A DNA stretch of 64,000 nt from G963704535 sp963704535 (GTDB lineage Bacteria; Chloroflexota; Chloroflexia; Chloroflexales; Roseiflexaceae): NCBI GenBank assembly GCA_963704535.1, contig OY969916.1, forward strand, positions 5,270,001 to 5,334,000, read 5' to 3'. Below, piece after piece: positions 42,891 to 51,061 of this stretch. Under the pieces are notes generated by a model. The model was not told where the DNA came from. It did not search any database and saw nothing but the letters and a program-made list of their open reading frames with translations. Made by a program: the position numbers and the translations under genes. Every line of letters starts with the position of its first letter. Position 1 is the stretch's first letter.

Positions 42891-43035
42891 CACTAAAAGA
42901 GAGGGGCAAGGGCAGGGCAGCCCTCCCCTTAAACCCACCCCATCCCGTCGTAAGCAATCCAGAATCACTAAAAGAGAGGGGCAAGGGCAGGGCAGCCCTC
43001 CCCTTAAACTCCACCCCATCCCGCCCATCCCGTCG
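42891..43035. repeat. Tandem duplicated palindromic element D
   Basis: Two copies about 72 bp apart of CACTAAAAGAGAGGGGCAAG followed by GGCAGGGCAGCCCTCCCC and a CCCATCCCG end. Related single copies lie at 45527-45575 and 57912-57975. Confidence 0.8.
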
Positions 43036-43102
43036 TAAGCAATCCAGAGCATTTGGCTTCCTGAAGCGCTAGATCAGAATCGCTCGCGGTTTCATCATGG
43101 GC

Positions 43103-43131
43103 TTGACGCCTGCTCTTAAAGTCGCTATAAT
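43103..43131 (+). promoter_or_regulatory. Consensus promoter upstream of the SWIM gene
   Basis: TTGACG (43103-43108), 17-bp spacer, TATAAT (43126-43131). Confidence 0.75.
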
Positions 43132-43233
43132 GTTAACGAAGAGATAAATTCGCTGGTGAACTCTCCGACTTGAGCGCTGAGGACATCACGTATTATGCGA
43201 GTCCCAACGCCAACAGAATACCGACCAGAACCG

Positions 43234-43266
43234 GGCGGCGCAGGATGACGCGATCCTGCTGCCGCC
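43234..43266 (+). terminator. Terminator-like hairpin inside the leader
   Basis: GGCGGCGCAGGAT pairs with ATCCTGCTGCCGCC (one bulged base, 6-nt loop) and is followed by TTTGTCGTTT. It lies between the promoter and the start codon, so it could attenuate the SWIM gene. Confidence 0.5.
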
Positions 43267-43419
43267 TTTGTCGTTTGGCGGTCATAAGCGGAAGGGGGTT
43301 TTACCAAGGCGGGGCGCTCGGGGCGCAACAGGCACCTTGAACGTCGGCGGTTTCAATATCAGGGGATCGAGCGCGGAACTAGCCGTGTCTGGTCCTCTGC
43401 CAGTACACAGGAGGCGCTT

Positions 43420-43701
43420 ATGCACTCGGACCTAATCGGCAAAATCGAGAAGGCGCGACGCTACGCGCAGGAACCAGAGCGCATTGCTCTCGATGAGCTG
43501 AAGGCCCGCTTCCGTGGCGGCAACAATGATCACGTTATCACGCTCTCGAATAATCACTGGTCGTGTGATTGCAGTTTCTTCCGCATGTGGCAGACGTGTG
43601 CTCACGTTATGGCGTTCCAGAAGATCTTCAACCCGATGCTTTCGCCCGAAGCGCGCGAGGCGTCCAGCCCCGTGCCAGCCGAGGAGATGGTCGGCGCCTG
43701 A
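43420..43701 (+). CDS. Small SWIM zinc-finger protein
   Basis: The 93-aa protein has the SWIM pattern CxCx(n)CxH in WSCDCSFFRMWQTCAHVMAF, preceded by beta-strand-like HVITLSNNHW. SWIM domains bind DNA or proteins with zinc. This version has no attached domain. GGAGG precedes the ATG at 43420. A long leader with a terminator-like hairpin suggests post-initiation control. Confidence 0.8.
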   Translation: MHSDLIGKIEKARRYAQEPERIALDELKARFRGGNNDHVITLSNNHWSCDCSFFRMWQTCAHVMAFQKIFNPMLSPEAREASSPVPAEEMVGA

Positions 43702-43773
43702 GCTACCTCCCACGATGTTTCTTCAGCCCTCTTCCCATGGTGGGGAGGGGGCTTTACTTTTGGAGGCCCCCGG

Positions 43774-44502
43774 ATGACTCTGGTGATCGCTCATCGCGGC
43801 GCATCGGCGTACGCCCCGGAGAACACGATGCCGGCGTTTGAACTGGCGCTGCGGCAGGGCGCCGATATGCTCGAACTCGACGTGCAGCGCAGCGCCGACG
43901 GCGCGCTGGTGGTGTTCCACGACGAGACGACCGAGCGCTGGGATGGCAGCCGGCGCCGCGCCGTCGATTGCAGCCTGGAGGAGCTGCGGGCGCTCGACAT
44001 CGGCGGGGCCGGCGTCGCGACGCTGGCCGAAGTGTGCGTGTTGGCGCGCGAGCGCGGCGTGCAACTCAATGTAGAGCTAAAGGGGCTCGGACTCGGCGCC
44101 GATGTCGCGCGGCTGCTGCGGGAGGAGCGCATCGAGGATCAGGTGCTCATTTCATCATTCTCGCCGGAGGCGTTGGCCGATTTCGCCGCTGCCAGCCCGC
44201 ACATCTCACGCGCCTACCTGATGGGCACCCATACGCTCCGCCCGGACATTCGCTTTCGCGAGAACTGGCCCTTCGGCGCGCTGCGCCGCACCGGCTGCTC
44301 GGCCTGGCACCCGGCCTACCAGATCCCGCTGCTGGCGCGGATCATCCCGCGTGTGCGCCGGGCTGGCTACGCGGTCCATGTTTGGACAGTCAACGATGTC
44401 GCGGTGATGCGGCGGATGATCGCGGTGGGCGCCGACGGGATCATCACCGACACACCGGACGTGCTGCGAGACCTGATCACCGAGCAGCAGAACACGCCGT
44501 GA
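43774..44502 (+). CDS. ugpQ: Glycerophosphodiester phosphodiesterase
   Basis: A 242-aa GDPD TIM barrel. The N-terminal HRGASAYAPENTMPAF gives catalytic His and the ENT motif. ELDVQRSADGALVVFHDET supplies the metal-binding Glu-Asp and second His. VHVWTVND near the end is also typical. There is no signal peptide, so it is a cytosolic enzyme releasing glycerol 3-phosphate from deacylated phospholipids. The start at 43774 overlaps no other gene. Confidence 0.9.
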   Translation: MTLVIAHRGASAYAPENTMPAFELALRQGADMLELDVQRSADGALVVFHDETTERWDGSRRRAVDCSLEELRALDIGGAGVATLAEVCVLARERGVQLNVELKGLGLGADVARLLREERIEDQVLISSFSPEALADFAAASPHISRAYLMGTHTLRPDIRFRENWPFGALRRTGCSAWHPAYQIPLLARIIPRVRRAGYAVHVWTVNDVAVMRRMIAVGADGIITDTPDVLRDLITEQQNTP

Positions 44503-44517
44503 ACGGCCTAAGCCCGG

Positions 44518-45456
44518 TCAGGCGCGCCCCTCGCGCATATGCAGAAACAGCGCCACTGCCCCCAGCAGCCCGGCCCGGTCGCCTAGCGCCGCCATCCGCA
44601 CCGGAACATCGCGGTAGACCGCCAGCGCGCATTCGCGGATCACCAGGCGCGCCCGCTCGATCAGCTGCGGGTTATTGACGACCACGCCGCCACCCAGCAA
44701 GATCAGCTCAGGGCTGAACAGGTGCAGCATATTGACCAGCCCGACGCCGATCAGCTCGCCCTCACGATCCAGCAGCCGCAGCGCCAGCGGGTCGCCGGCG
44801 GCGGCCGCCTGCGCGACCTCGGCGGCGGAGACCGTATCGGGCGTGGCCATGTCGTGGAGCAAGCTGCGCGTATCGGCGATCATGGCTTCGGCGGCGGCGC
44901 GCGCCAGCCCTGGGCCGGCGGCCAGATCCTCCCAGGAGGCGCGCGCTGCGGCGTCGATCAGGTGGTGCCCGACCTCGGCGGCCGCGCCACGGTGGCCAAG
45001 CAGCAGGCGCCCATCGGCGATCACGCCGCCGCCGATCCCGGTGCTGACGGTGACATAGACCAGGTTGCGTAGCCCTTTGCCGCCGCCGAAGAGCCACTCG
45101 CCCAGCGCGGCCGCATTGGCGTCGTTGCCAAGCTCGATCGACAGCCCTGTGCGCGTGGTCAGGATGTCGCGCAACGGCACGTCGATCCAGCCGGGCAAGT
45201 TCGGCATGGTGAAGACGATTCCCTGGTACGGGTCGAGCGGGCCAGGGCACCCAATGCCCATGCCGACCAAATCCCCGCCCTCCGGCAGAGCCGCGCGAAC
45301 GCGCCCAATGCAATCCACAATCTTGTCGATCACCGCCTCCGGCCCTTCGTCGCCCTCGGTGGGAAGTCGGATCTCATCGTAGAGCGCGCCCTGCTCGTCG
45401 GCCAGCGCCGCGCGTAGCTGGGTGCCGCCCAGATCGACGCCAATGATGTAACGCAT
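44518..45456 (-). CDS. ROK-family sugar kinase/glucokinase-like protein
   Basis: The 312-aa protein has the N-terminal ATP loop IGVDLGGTQLRAAL, GCPGPLDPYQGIV, the sugar-binding NDANAAALGEWLFG with the catalytic Asp, and GTGIGGGVIADG. The zinc motif of most ROK proteins (CxCGxxGCxE) is absent: the sequence after LGHRGAAAEVGHH has no cysteines. The start is ATG at 45456 (MRYIIGVDLGG). Glucose or a hexosamine is the likely substrate; this is not proven. Confidence 0.85.
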   Translation of the reverse strand: MRYIIGVDLGGTQLRAALADEQGALYDEIRLPTEGDEGPEAVIDKIVDCIGRVRAALPEGGDLVGMGIGCPGPLDPYQGIVFTMPNLPGWIDVPLRDILTTRTGLSIELGNDANAAALGEWLFGGGKGLRNLVYVTVSTGIGGGVIADGRLLLGHRGAAAEVGHHLIDAAARASWEDLAAGPGLARAAAEAMIADTRSLLHDMATPDTVSAAEVAQAAAAGDPLALRLLDREGELIGVGLVNMLHLFSPELILLGGGVVVNNPQLIERARLVIRECALAVYRDVPVRMAALGDRAGLLGAVALFLHMREGRA

Positions 45457-45526
45457 GGCGTACCAGCCCCCTGTTCTCGTCACGAGTGCGACGCCTATTA
45501 TAGCACGACCCTCTTGATACTATGGG

Positions 45527-45575
45527 ATGGGATAGGGTTTAAGGGCAGGGCGGCCCCTCCACAGCTCCCCGCCCC
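45527..45575. repeat. Palindromic element D, single copy
   Basis: GGGTTTAAGGGCAGGGCGGCCCCTCC-type core in the divergent spacer between the ROK and PP2C genes; related to 42891-43035. Confidence 0.6.
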
Positions 45576-45609
45576 GCGACTTGCCATGTTTGCAGGCTCT
45601 CATCCCTCA

Positions 45610-45618
45610 TGCTATACT
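45610..45618 (+). promoter_or_regulatory. Extended -10 of the PP2C gene
   Basis: TGCTATACT, 42 bp before the chosen start. It argues against the earlier in-frame start at 45609, which overlaps it. Confidence 0.6.
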
Positions 45619-45659
45619 TGCCGACCAGCAAGCGTAACGTGCTATTCGAGGGCTCGCTC

Positions 45660-47210
45660 ATGAAGCTGCGCCACAGCGCCCGTACTGATGTAGGCAGAAC
45701 ACGCGACCACAACGAGGATAGCCTTGGCGTCGGCGAGGACGCCGAGGCGATCGAGCGCCTCGGCCAGCTCTTGATCGTCTGCGACGGCATGGGCGGCCAC
45801 GCTGCCGGCGAGGTCGCCAGCCAGATGGGCGTCGAGGCGATTCTGCAAACGTATTACGAGGACAGCTCCGACGATCGCCCGGCGGTGCTGACACAGGCGT
45901 TCGAGCAGGCCAACGCCGCGATCTATGAGAAAGGCCGCGGCAGCATGGGCACCACCGGCGTGGCCGCGCTGCTCCACCACGACGCCCTGCATATCGCCAA
46001 CGTCGGCGACAGCCGCGCCTACCTGATCCGCGACGGCAGCATGCGCCAGGTTTCGCGGGACCACTCTTTTGTGAGCGACCAGGTCGCCGCTGGTCTGATC
46101 ACGCCCGAGCAGGCCCGCTCCTCGCCGCATCGCAATGTGATCACTCGCGCGTTGGGCCACCAGCCGGGCGTGACGGTCGATATGTTCCGGCTGCCGCTCC
46201 AGATCGATGATATCGTCGTGCTTTGCTCCGATGGGCTGCATGGGCTGGTCAACGACGACGAGATCGCGCGGATCGTGTCCGACGAGCCCCCAGAAGAGGC
46301 GGTCGACTACCTGATCGATCTGGCCAACCGGCGCGGCGGCCACGACAACATCACCGTCGTGCTCGCCCATGTCGATGCGCTGGACTGGGATGCACAGCCG
46401 ATCGTCGACGATGAGGAGCCGGCCCCGCATGAGCGCGTGACGGTTGAACTGCCGGTGTCGGCCGACCGAGAAGAAGTGACCACGGCCACAGTGCCGACCG
46501 CGGCTGTCTCAGCCGCAGTGGCGCCGCCGGTTGCAGCCGCAGCCCCCCCGGCGCCACCGGCGCGCAAGGCCCCAGCGGCACGCCCCGCGCCGCTTGAGCG
46601 CCAGATGACGCTCATCGGCGGCGTGCTGGCCACCCTGCTGCTGGCGGGGTTGATCTTTGTCATCCTGACTACTTGGAATCAGCCGGCGGCCACCGATCCT
46701 GCTGCAACGCCGGCGCCAACCGCGCACTCGCCGGTGGCCAGCCCAGCAGCCGCAACCACGCAGCCGACGGCCGCCAGCTCACCGACCCGAACCGCGGCGC
46801 CGACCGCAGCTAGCACATCCGCGCCGGCGGTGCTGCCGACCGCCGCTAGCTCGCCGACCAGGACTGTACGGCCCACGATCACCAGCTCACCGACCCAAAC
46901 TGTACGGCCCACAGTCGTCGGCTCGGCTACGCCATCGACTCGGACAGCCACGACAGCGCTCCAGCCGATCGTCGCCGGCTCGCCACGGCCCACACCGCTG
47001 CCCGTCCGGCCAACCGCACGGCCCACGCTCCCTCCGTCGCCAACCCTGGAACCCCCTCCATCAGCGACCCCGGAACCTCCACCGCCGCCGACCCTGGAAC
47101 CCTCACCGCCAGCGAACCCGGATTCTCAGCCAAGCCCGGAACCCCCGCCGCCGCCAAACCCGGAAACCCTTCCGTCACCCACTTCGGAAGGTGCGCCCAC
47201 AACTCCATAG
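45660..47210 (+). CDS. PP2C-family serine/threonine phosphatase with C-terminal membrane helix and Pro-rich tail
   Basis: 516 aa. A complete PP2C domain (1-240): TDVGRTRDHNEDSLGV, CDGMGGHAAGEVAS, NVGDSRAYLI, VLCSDGLHGLV, GGHDNITVVL, with all metal-binding Asp. A linker leads to one transmembrane helix (LIGGVLATLLLAGLIFVIL) and an extracellular tail of ~180 residues, almost entirely Pro/Ser/Thr/Ala, with degenerate repeats such as AASSPTRT and SPTQTVRPT, then PEPPPPPxxE units. The catalytic part is cytosolic. No partner kinase is in the window. The start is ATG 45660. Confidence 0.9.
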   Translation: MKLRHSARTDVGRTRDHNEDSLGVGEDAEAIERLGQLLIVCDGMGGHAAGEVASQMGVEAILQTYYEDSSDDRPAVLTQAFEQANAAIYEKGRGSMGTTGVAALLHHDALHIANVGDSRAYLIRDGSMRQVSRDHSFVSDQVAAGLITPEQARSSPHRNVITRALGHQPGVTVDMFRLPLQIDDIVVLCSDGLHGLVNDDEIARIVSDEPPEEAVDYLIDLANRRGGHDNITVVLAHVDALDWDAQPIVDDEEPAPHERVTVELPVSADREEVTTATVPTAAVSAAVAPPVAAAAPPAPPARKAPAARPAPLERQMTLIGGVLATLLLAGLIFVILTTWNQPAATDPAATPAPTAHSPVASPAAATTQPTAASSPTRTAAPTAASTSAPAVLPTAASSPTRTVRPTITSSPTQTVRPTVVGSATPSTRTATTALQPIVAGSPRPTPLPVRPTARPTLPPSPTLEPPPSATPEPPPPPTLEPSPPANPDSQPSPEPPPPPNPETLPSPTSEGAPTTP

Positions 47211-47351
47211 CCGCCGGGCGATTCCGCCAAAAAAGACTTGACAGGTCTGAATCTGGCGCTTTCGATGCCTTCCCCAAGACCTGTCAGGTCTGAGCACGGC
47301 CTGGTTTATATGAACCCTTACACCTTCCAGACGCCCAGAAACGCCGATGTA

Positions 47352-47360
47352 TGGTATAAT
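47352..47360 (+). promoter_or_regulatory. Extended -10 of mutL
   Basis: TGGTATAAT, 65 bp before the mutL ATG; identical 11-base context at 4179-4189. Confidence 0.65.
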
Positions 47361-47425
47361 AGAAAGCCGCAAGTTTGTTCGTATAGTGTGAGGCGCCATG
47401 CCTCCTGCCTGCTGTCGAGGATGCC

Positions 47426-49276
47426 ATGCCGATTCGCGTGCTAGAGCCGACGGTCGCCGCCCAGATCGCTGCCGGCGAGGTCGTCGAGCGGCCAGCCTCG
47501 GTCGCCAAAGAGCTGCTCGAGAACGCCATCGATGCCGGCGCGCGCCGCATCAGCGTCGAGGTGCGCGGCGGCGGCCTACGCGAGCTGAAGATTCAGGACA
47601 ACGGCAGCGGCATCCCGGCCGACGAGGTCGAGCTGGCGTTTGAGCGGCACGCCACCTCCAAGCTGCGCGCCGCCGACGACCTGTGGTCGATCGCGACGCT
47701 CGGCTTCCGCGGCGAGGCGCTGCCCTCGATCGCCTCGGTCGCCCAGGTGGTCTGCATCACCCGCGCCGCCGGCGAGGACGTCGGCACCGAGCTACGCATC
47801 GCCGGCGGCGAACTCCAGTCGCGTGCGGCGCGTGGCTGCTCGCAGGGGACAACGATCAGCATACGCAACCTGTTTTACAATGCCCCGGTGCGCCGCGAGT
47901 TCCTGCGCTCGGAAGCGACCGAGGCCAGCGCGGTCAGCGCGATCGTCACCCAGTATGCGCTGGCCTACCCCGAGTTGCGCTTCACCCTGCTGCTGGACGG
48001 CCGGCTGGCGGTGCAGACTAGCGGCAGCGGCGATGTGCGCGAGGTGGTGGTTGAGCTGTACGGCCTCGACGTGGCGCGCCAACTCCTCCCGGTCGAGGCG
48101 GCCTATGGCGAGGGGCGCGACGAGGTGCGTATCGGTGGGCTGGTCTCGCCGCCGGGCCTGACCCGCAGCTCGCGCGGGTACCTGCATATGTTCGTCAATC
48201 GGCGCGCGATTCAGCCGCGTGGGGCGATCGCGGCCGTGATCGAGGAGGCCTACCACACGCTGCTGATGAAGGGGCGCCACCCGCTGGCGGTGCTCGATAT
48301 GCGCGTCCACCCCGCGTCGGTCGACGTCAACGTCCACCCGACCAAGAGCGAGGTCAAGTTCCGCGACTCGGCGCGAGTGCTGGGCGTCCTCGGCCGGGCG
48401 GTGCGCGACGGGCTGGTCAACGGCGGTGAGGTGCGGCCGTGGGCCGAGCCCAGCGCGCCAGCGGCGCTAGAGACGGCGCAGCGACGCTTTGAGCTCCGGC
48501 GCCTGGGCGACCGCTACTCGTCTGATCAGCATAGCCGTGAGGTCGGCCGGCCGGCAGATGTCAGTGGTCCGTTGTCCGTTGTCAGTAGCTTTGAGCTTGA
48601 CGAGGAGCGGCTTTCATCAGATGAACCCTTGCCGAGCGACCACCGACCACCGACCACCGACCACCGACCACCGACCACCGACCACCGACCACGGACGACT
48701 TTGCCGCCGCTGCGGATCATCGGCCAGGTCGGGCTGACCTACATCATCGCCGAGTCGCCCGACGGCATGTACCTGGTCGACCAGCACGCCGCCCACGAGC
48801 GCGTCACCTACGAGCGGCTGATGGCGCGGATGGGCACCAGCGCGATCGATCGGCAGGGCATGCTGATCCCGCAGACAGTCGAGTTGCCGCCGGCGGCCCA
48901 CGCGCTGCTGCTCGGCAGCGCCGACCTGCTGGAGGAGTGGGGCTTTACGCTCGAGGATTTCGGTGCGAGCCTGCGGGTGCGCTCGGTGCCGGCCGGGCTG
49001 CGTGAGGGCAACCTGACCACGGCGCTACTTGAGATCGGCGACCACCTGGCCGGGCGCGGCGGCAGCACGCCGGAGGATTGGCGCGAGGCCATGCTGACGA
49101 CGCTGGCCTGCCACAGCTCGGTGCGCGCCGGCCAGCCGCTCTCGGCCGAGGAGATGCGCGAGCTGATCGGGCAACTGGAGCGCTGCGACGCGCCGCGCAC
49201 CTGCCCGCACGGCCGGCCGACGATGATCCTGCTCAGCACGACGCAGCTTGAGCGCCAGTTTGGCCGGATCAAGTAA
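47426..49276 (+). CDS. mutL: DNA mismatch repair protein MutL (endonuclease type) with repeat-expanded linker
   Basis: The 616-aa protein has N-terminal GHKL ATPase motifs: PASVAKELLENAIDAGA, DNGSGI, ATSKL, GFRGEAL. The C-terminal dimerisation domain carries the nuclease motif DQHAAHERVTYE (DQHAx2Ex4E) and the metal-site motifs ACHSSVRAG and CPHGRP, so it is a nicking MutL. The linker (48553-48703) contains spacer-type repeats translated as GPLSVVSS and then four copies of HRPPTTD. The linker is naturally tolerant, so the protein is probably functional. No mutS is adjacent. Confidence 0.95.
   Translation: MPIRVLEPTVAAQIAAGEVVERPASVAKELLENAIDAGARRISVEVRGGGLRELKIQDNGSGIPADEVELAFERHATSKLRAADDLWSIATLGFRGEALPSIASVAQVVCITRAAGEDVGTELRIAGGELQSRAARGCSQGTTISIRNLFYNAPVRREFLRSEATEASAVSAIVTQYALAYPELRFTLLLDGRLAVQTSGSGDVREVVVELYGLDVARQLLPVEAAYGEGRDEVRIGGLVSPPGLTRSSRGYLHMFVNRRAIQPRGAIAAVIEEAYHTLLMKGRHPLAVLDMRVHPASVDVNVHPTKSEVKFRDSARVLGVLGRAVRDGLVNGGEVRPWAEPSAPAALETAQRRFELRRLGDRYSSDQHSREVGRPADVSGPLSVVSSFELDEERLSSDEPLPSDHRPPTTDHRPPTTDHRPRTTLPPLRIIGQVGLTYIIAESPDGMYLVDQHAAHERVTYERLMARMGTSAIDRQGMLIPQTVELPPAAHALLLGSADLLEEWGFTLEDFGASLRVRSVPAGLREGNLTTALLEIGDHLAGRGGSTPEDWREAMLTTLACHSSVRAGQPLSAEEMRELIGQLERCDAPRTCPHGRPTMILLSTTQLERQFGRIK
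48553..48703. repeat. Spacer-type repeats inside mutL
   Basis: GTCCGTT-type units (48560-48590), then about nine CGACCAC heptamers (48640-48700). Three heptamers make 21 bp, which reads as HRPPTTD in frame without stops. Confidence 0.9.
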
Positions 49277-49350
49277 CTGAGGATGGAGGATAGAAGATAG
49301 AGGATAGCATCTCGCATGAGATGCTATCCTCTATCTTCTATCCTCTATTT
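49277..49350. repeat. GGATAGA hairpin between mutL and the DtxR-type gene
   Basis: GGATAGA/AGATAGA units, an AGCATCTCGCATGAGATGCT palindromic tip, then the exact complement. It provides the last codons and stop of the convergent regulator gene. Confidence 0.9.
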
Positions 49351-50057
49351 TCAGAGCCGGAATCGCCCCACAACTGGGTGGAGATCTGTGCGGAGAGGGT
49401 GATCGTCTGCCCGTCGCGGCGCAGCGCGACGCCGTACGCGGGCGACTGGTCGGCGACCTCAAAGCGGGCGCCGGGCGTCAACCCATTGACCTGGAAGTAG
49501 CGCATCAGCTCCGAGTCCTCCTCGGCCTCCTCGACAATCCGCCGCAGCACAAACACCTGCCCAACGCCAACTTGGTCGAGGCGAATGGTGCCGGCGTAGC
49601 CGGGGGCGCGGCCGGGGATCGGGTTGCCGTGCGGGCAGGTCGTCGATTGGCCCACCAGGGCCTCGATCCGCGCTTCCATCGTCGGCGAAAGCGCGTGCTC
49701 GAGCCGCACCGCCTCCTCATGGATCATGTGCCACGGAATCCCCATCACATCGACCAGGAAGCGCTCCAGGACGCGGTGACGCTTGACCATGGCCTCGGCC
49801 AGCGTGAAGCCCTCGTCGGTCAGGCCGATATCGCCCCGGCCGTCGCGCGTGATGTAACCCTGGTCCTCCATCCGCTTGACGATATTGGTGACGGTCGGAG
49901 GTGTGACATTCATCCACTCGGCCAACCGCGCCCCGATGACCGGTTCGCCACGCGCCGCGAGGTAGTAGATCACCTCAAGATACTCGCGCATCTTCTCGGT
50001 CGGCCCCTCCTGCCCATGGCGTCGCCGGACATTCGGGTGTTTCAAAGTTTCAGTCAT
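49338..50057 (-). CDS. DtxR/MntR-family metal-dependent repressor
   Basis: The 239-aa protein has an N-terminal winged HTH (MREYLEVIYYLAARGEPV, VTPPTVTNIVKRMEDQGYI), a dimerisation/metal domain with KRHRVLERFLVDVMGIPW and EEAVRLEHALSP (His and Glu ligands for Fe2+/Mn2+), CPHGNPIPG, and a C-terminal SH3/FeoA-like domain. It is full length for the group. The last residues (SENRG) are encoded by the adjoining repeat hairpin. It probably controls iron or manganese uptake genes elsewhere. Confidence 0.9.
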   Translation of the reverse strand: MTETLKHPNVRRRHGQEGPTEKMREYLEVIYYLAARGEPVIGARLAEWMNVTPPTVTNIVKRMEDQGYITRDGRGDIGLTDEGFTLAEAMVKRHRVLERFLVDVMGIPWHMIHEEAVRLEHALSPTMEARIEALVGQSTTCPHGNPIPGRAPGYAGTIRLDQVGVGQVFVLRRIVEEAEEDSELMRYFQVNGLTPGARFEVADQSPAYGVALRRDGQTITLSAQISTQLWGDSGSENRG

Positions 50058-50157
50058 GCGCTCAATCCTATGTCACAGCATGAGGAGTTTCAGAAGCATT
50101 TCGTCGACACAGCGACAACAGCAGGAGTGACTCACGCCAGGGCTGCGAAACGACAGC

Positions 50158-50200
50158 GTTCGTCTATACGAACACTTGTACATGGAGTGTTGCCATTATA
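50158..50200 (-). promoter_or_regulatory. Promoter and possible operator of the DtxR-type gene
   Basis: On the minus strand TATAAT (50200-50195). About 22 bp downstream lies an inverted repeat GTTCGT-ctat-ACGAAC (50158-50173), a possible self-regulatory site. It does not match the classical DtxR box. Confidence 0.4.
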
Positions 50201-50233
50201 GCCCAGCCCCACCGTGTACGCAAGCATCTGATA

Positions 50234-50327
50234 AACTGTTTGAAAAGGGTATTGTCTCGCCTACGATCCGTGGTGGAAAGAGGATTCTTGAGGGGAAACC
50301 CCCTCAAACTCCCCCTTTTCAAACAGT
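50234..50327. repeat. MITE-like element A, third full copy
   Basis: 94 bp, inverted ends AACTGTTT and AAACAGT, with the internal ACGATCCGTGGTGGAAAG block. Confidence 0.75.
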
Positions 50328-50356
50328 CTCTGAAAGACTATAGCCCAGGACAAACA

Positions 50357-50386
50357 AACGAGCCTCGTCGATTGACGAGGCTCGTT
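50357..50386 (-). terminator. Terminator of the Flp pilin gene
   Basis: Perfect 13-bp stem AACGAGCCTCGTC / GACGAGGCTCGTT with a 4-nt loop, followed on the minus strand by TGTTTGTCC; 22 bp after the pilin stop. Confidence 0.7.
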
Positions 50387-50408
50387 CGCTTCCGTAAAGG
50401 GGCAGGAA

Positions 50409-50567
50409 CTACGGGTTCAGACCGCTGTTGATTGTGCTGAATACCTGGCTGACCTTGCCACCGAGCAGCGACAGAATACCAATGACAACAATTGCGATCA
50501 GCACCAGAATAAGCGCGTACTCGACCAGGCCCTGGCCGTCCTCCTTGGCAAAAAAGCTGCGAAGCAT
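50409..50567 (-). CDS. flp: Flp/Fap-type pilin precursor
   Basis: The 52-aa protein starts MLRSFFAKEDGQGLVEYAL. It shows the class III prepilin pattern: a short basic leader, Gly at the cleavage point, Glu at +5 (GLVEYALIL) and a hydrophobic helix ILVLIAIVVIGILSLLG. AAGGAGGTG precedes the ATG. It has its own promoter and terminator, so it is a single-gene, probably abundant transcript. The secretion ATPase, TadB/C and prepilin peptidase genes are not in the window. Confidence 0.88.
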   Translation of the reverse strand: MLRSFFAKEDGQGLVEYALILVLIAIVVIGILSLLGGKVSQVFSTINSGLNP

Positions 50568-50617
50568 GTGCGTTCACCTCCTTTACAGTTGAGAATGTTG
50601 TTTGCGACTACGTGTTC

Positions 50618-50646
50618 AGTATATACCCCGCACCAATGAGTTTCAA
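50618..50646 (-). promoter_or_regulatory. Strong promoter of the Flp pilin gene
   Basis: On the minus strand TTGAAA (50646-50641), 17-bp spacer, TATACT (50623-50618). Confidence 0.72.
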
Positions 50647-50966
50647 TAGAACCATGGTCCTAAAGGTACTGGTACTTTTGTTAACGTTTTTGTCACAACT
50701 AGAAATTAACTACCAAGTGTAGTATCACGCCGATCTATGATATTCGGCATACTGATACGAAGATTTGGTCCTACTTTACGCACTCGCACAGCGGAGGAAT
50801 AACAAAACGTAGCGTGATCGTATATGGCACTATTTCAACGGTACAGCGAAAATATACTATGAATCTAATCGTTTTTGCTGCTATGCAAGGTGATTTATCC
50901 TAAATCATTGCTAGCCGCTCATCTCGCGCATGGTATCGATGTACTTGGGCTTTGCGAGGGGCATGT

Positions 50967-51040
50967 TGGAGATTGGAGATTGGAGATTGGAGGTTGGAGA
51001 TTGGAGATTGGAGATAGCGTGTCAATCTCCAATCTCCACG
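50967..51040. repeat. GATTGGA heptamer array with inverted arm
   Basis: Seven or eight AGATTGG/AGGTTGG units, then CAATCTC-CAATCTC complements. Confidence 0.85.
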
Positions 51041-51061
51041 CATAGGGGCAGGGCTCGGTGA

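Larger units (their letters stand above)
43036..43419 (+). other. Long leader of the SWIM-protein gene
   Basis: Starts with a promoter (43103-43131). The ~280-nt transcribed leader contains a strong GC hairpin (43234-43266) followed by TTTGTCGTTT. No reading frame is supported. Confidence 0.5.
50568..51061. other. AT-rich intergenic region upstream of the Flp pilin gene
   Basis: Holds the leftward pilin promoter, about 300 bp of unusually AT-rich sequence with no recognised feature, and a GATTGGA repeat next to the kinase gene stop. Confidence 0.5.

Noticed and set aside
48553..48703. Possible CRISPR array from regular repeats in mutL and at 37260-37467
   Set aside because: No unique spacers of constant length and no cas genes; the units are contiguous heptamers or whole palindromic elements.
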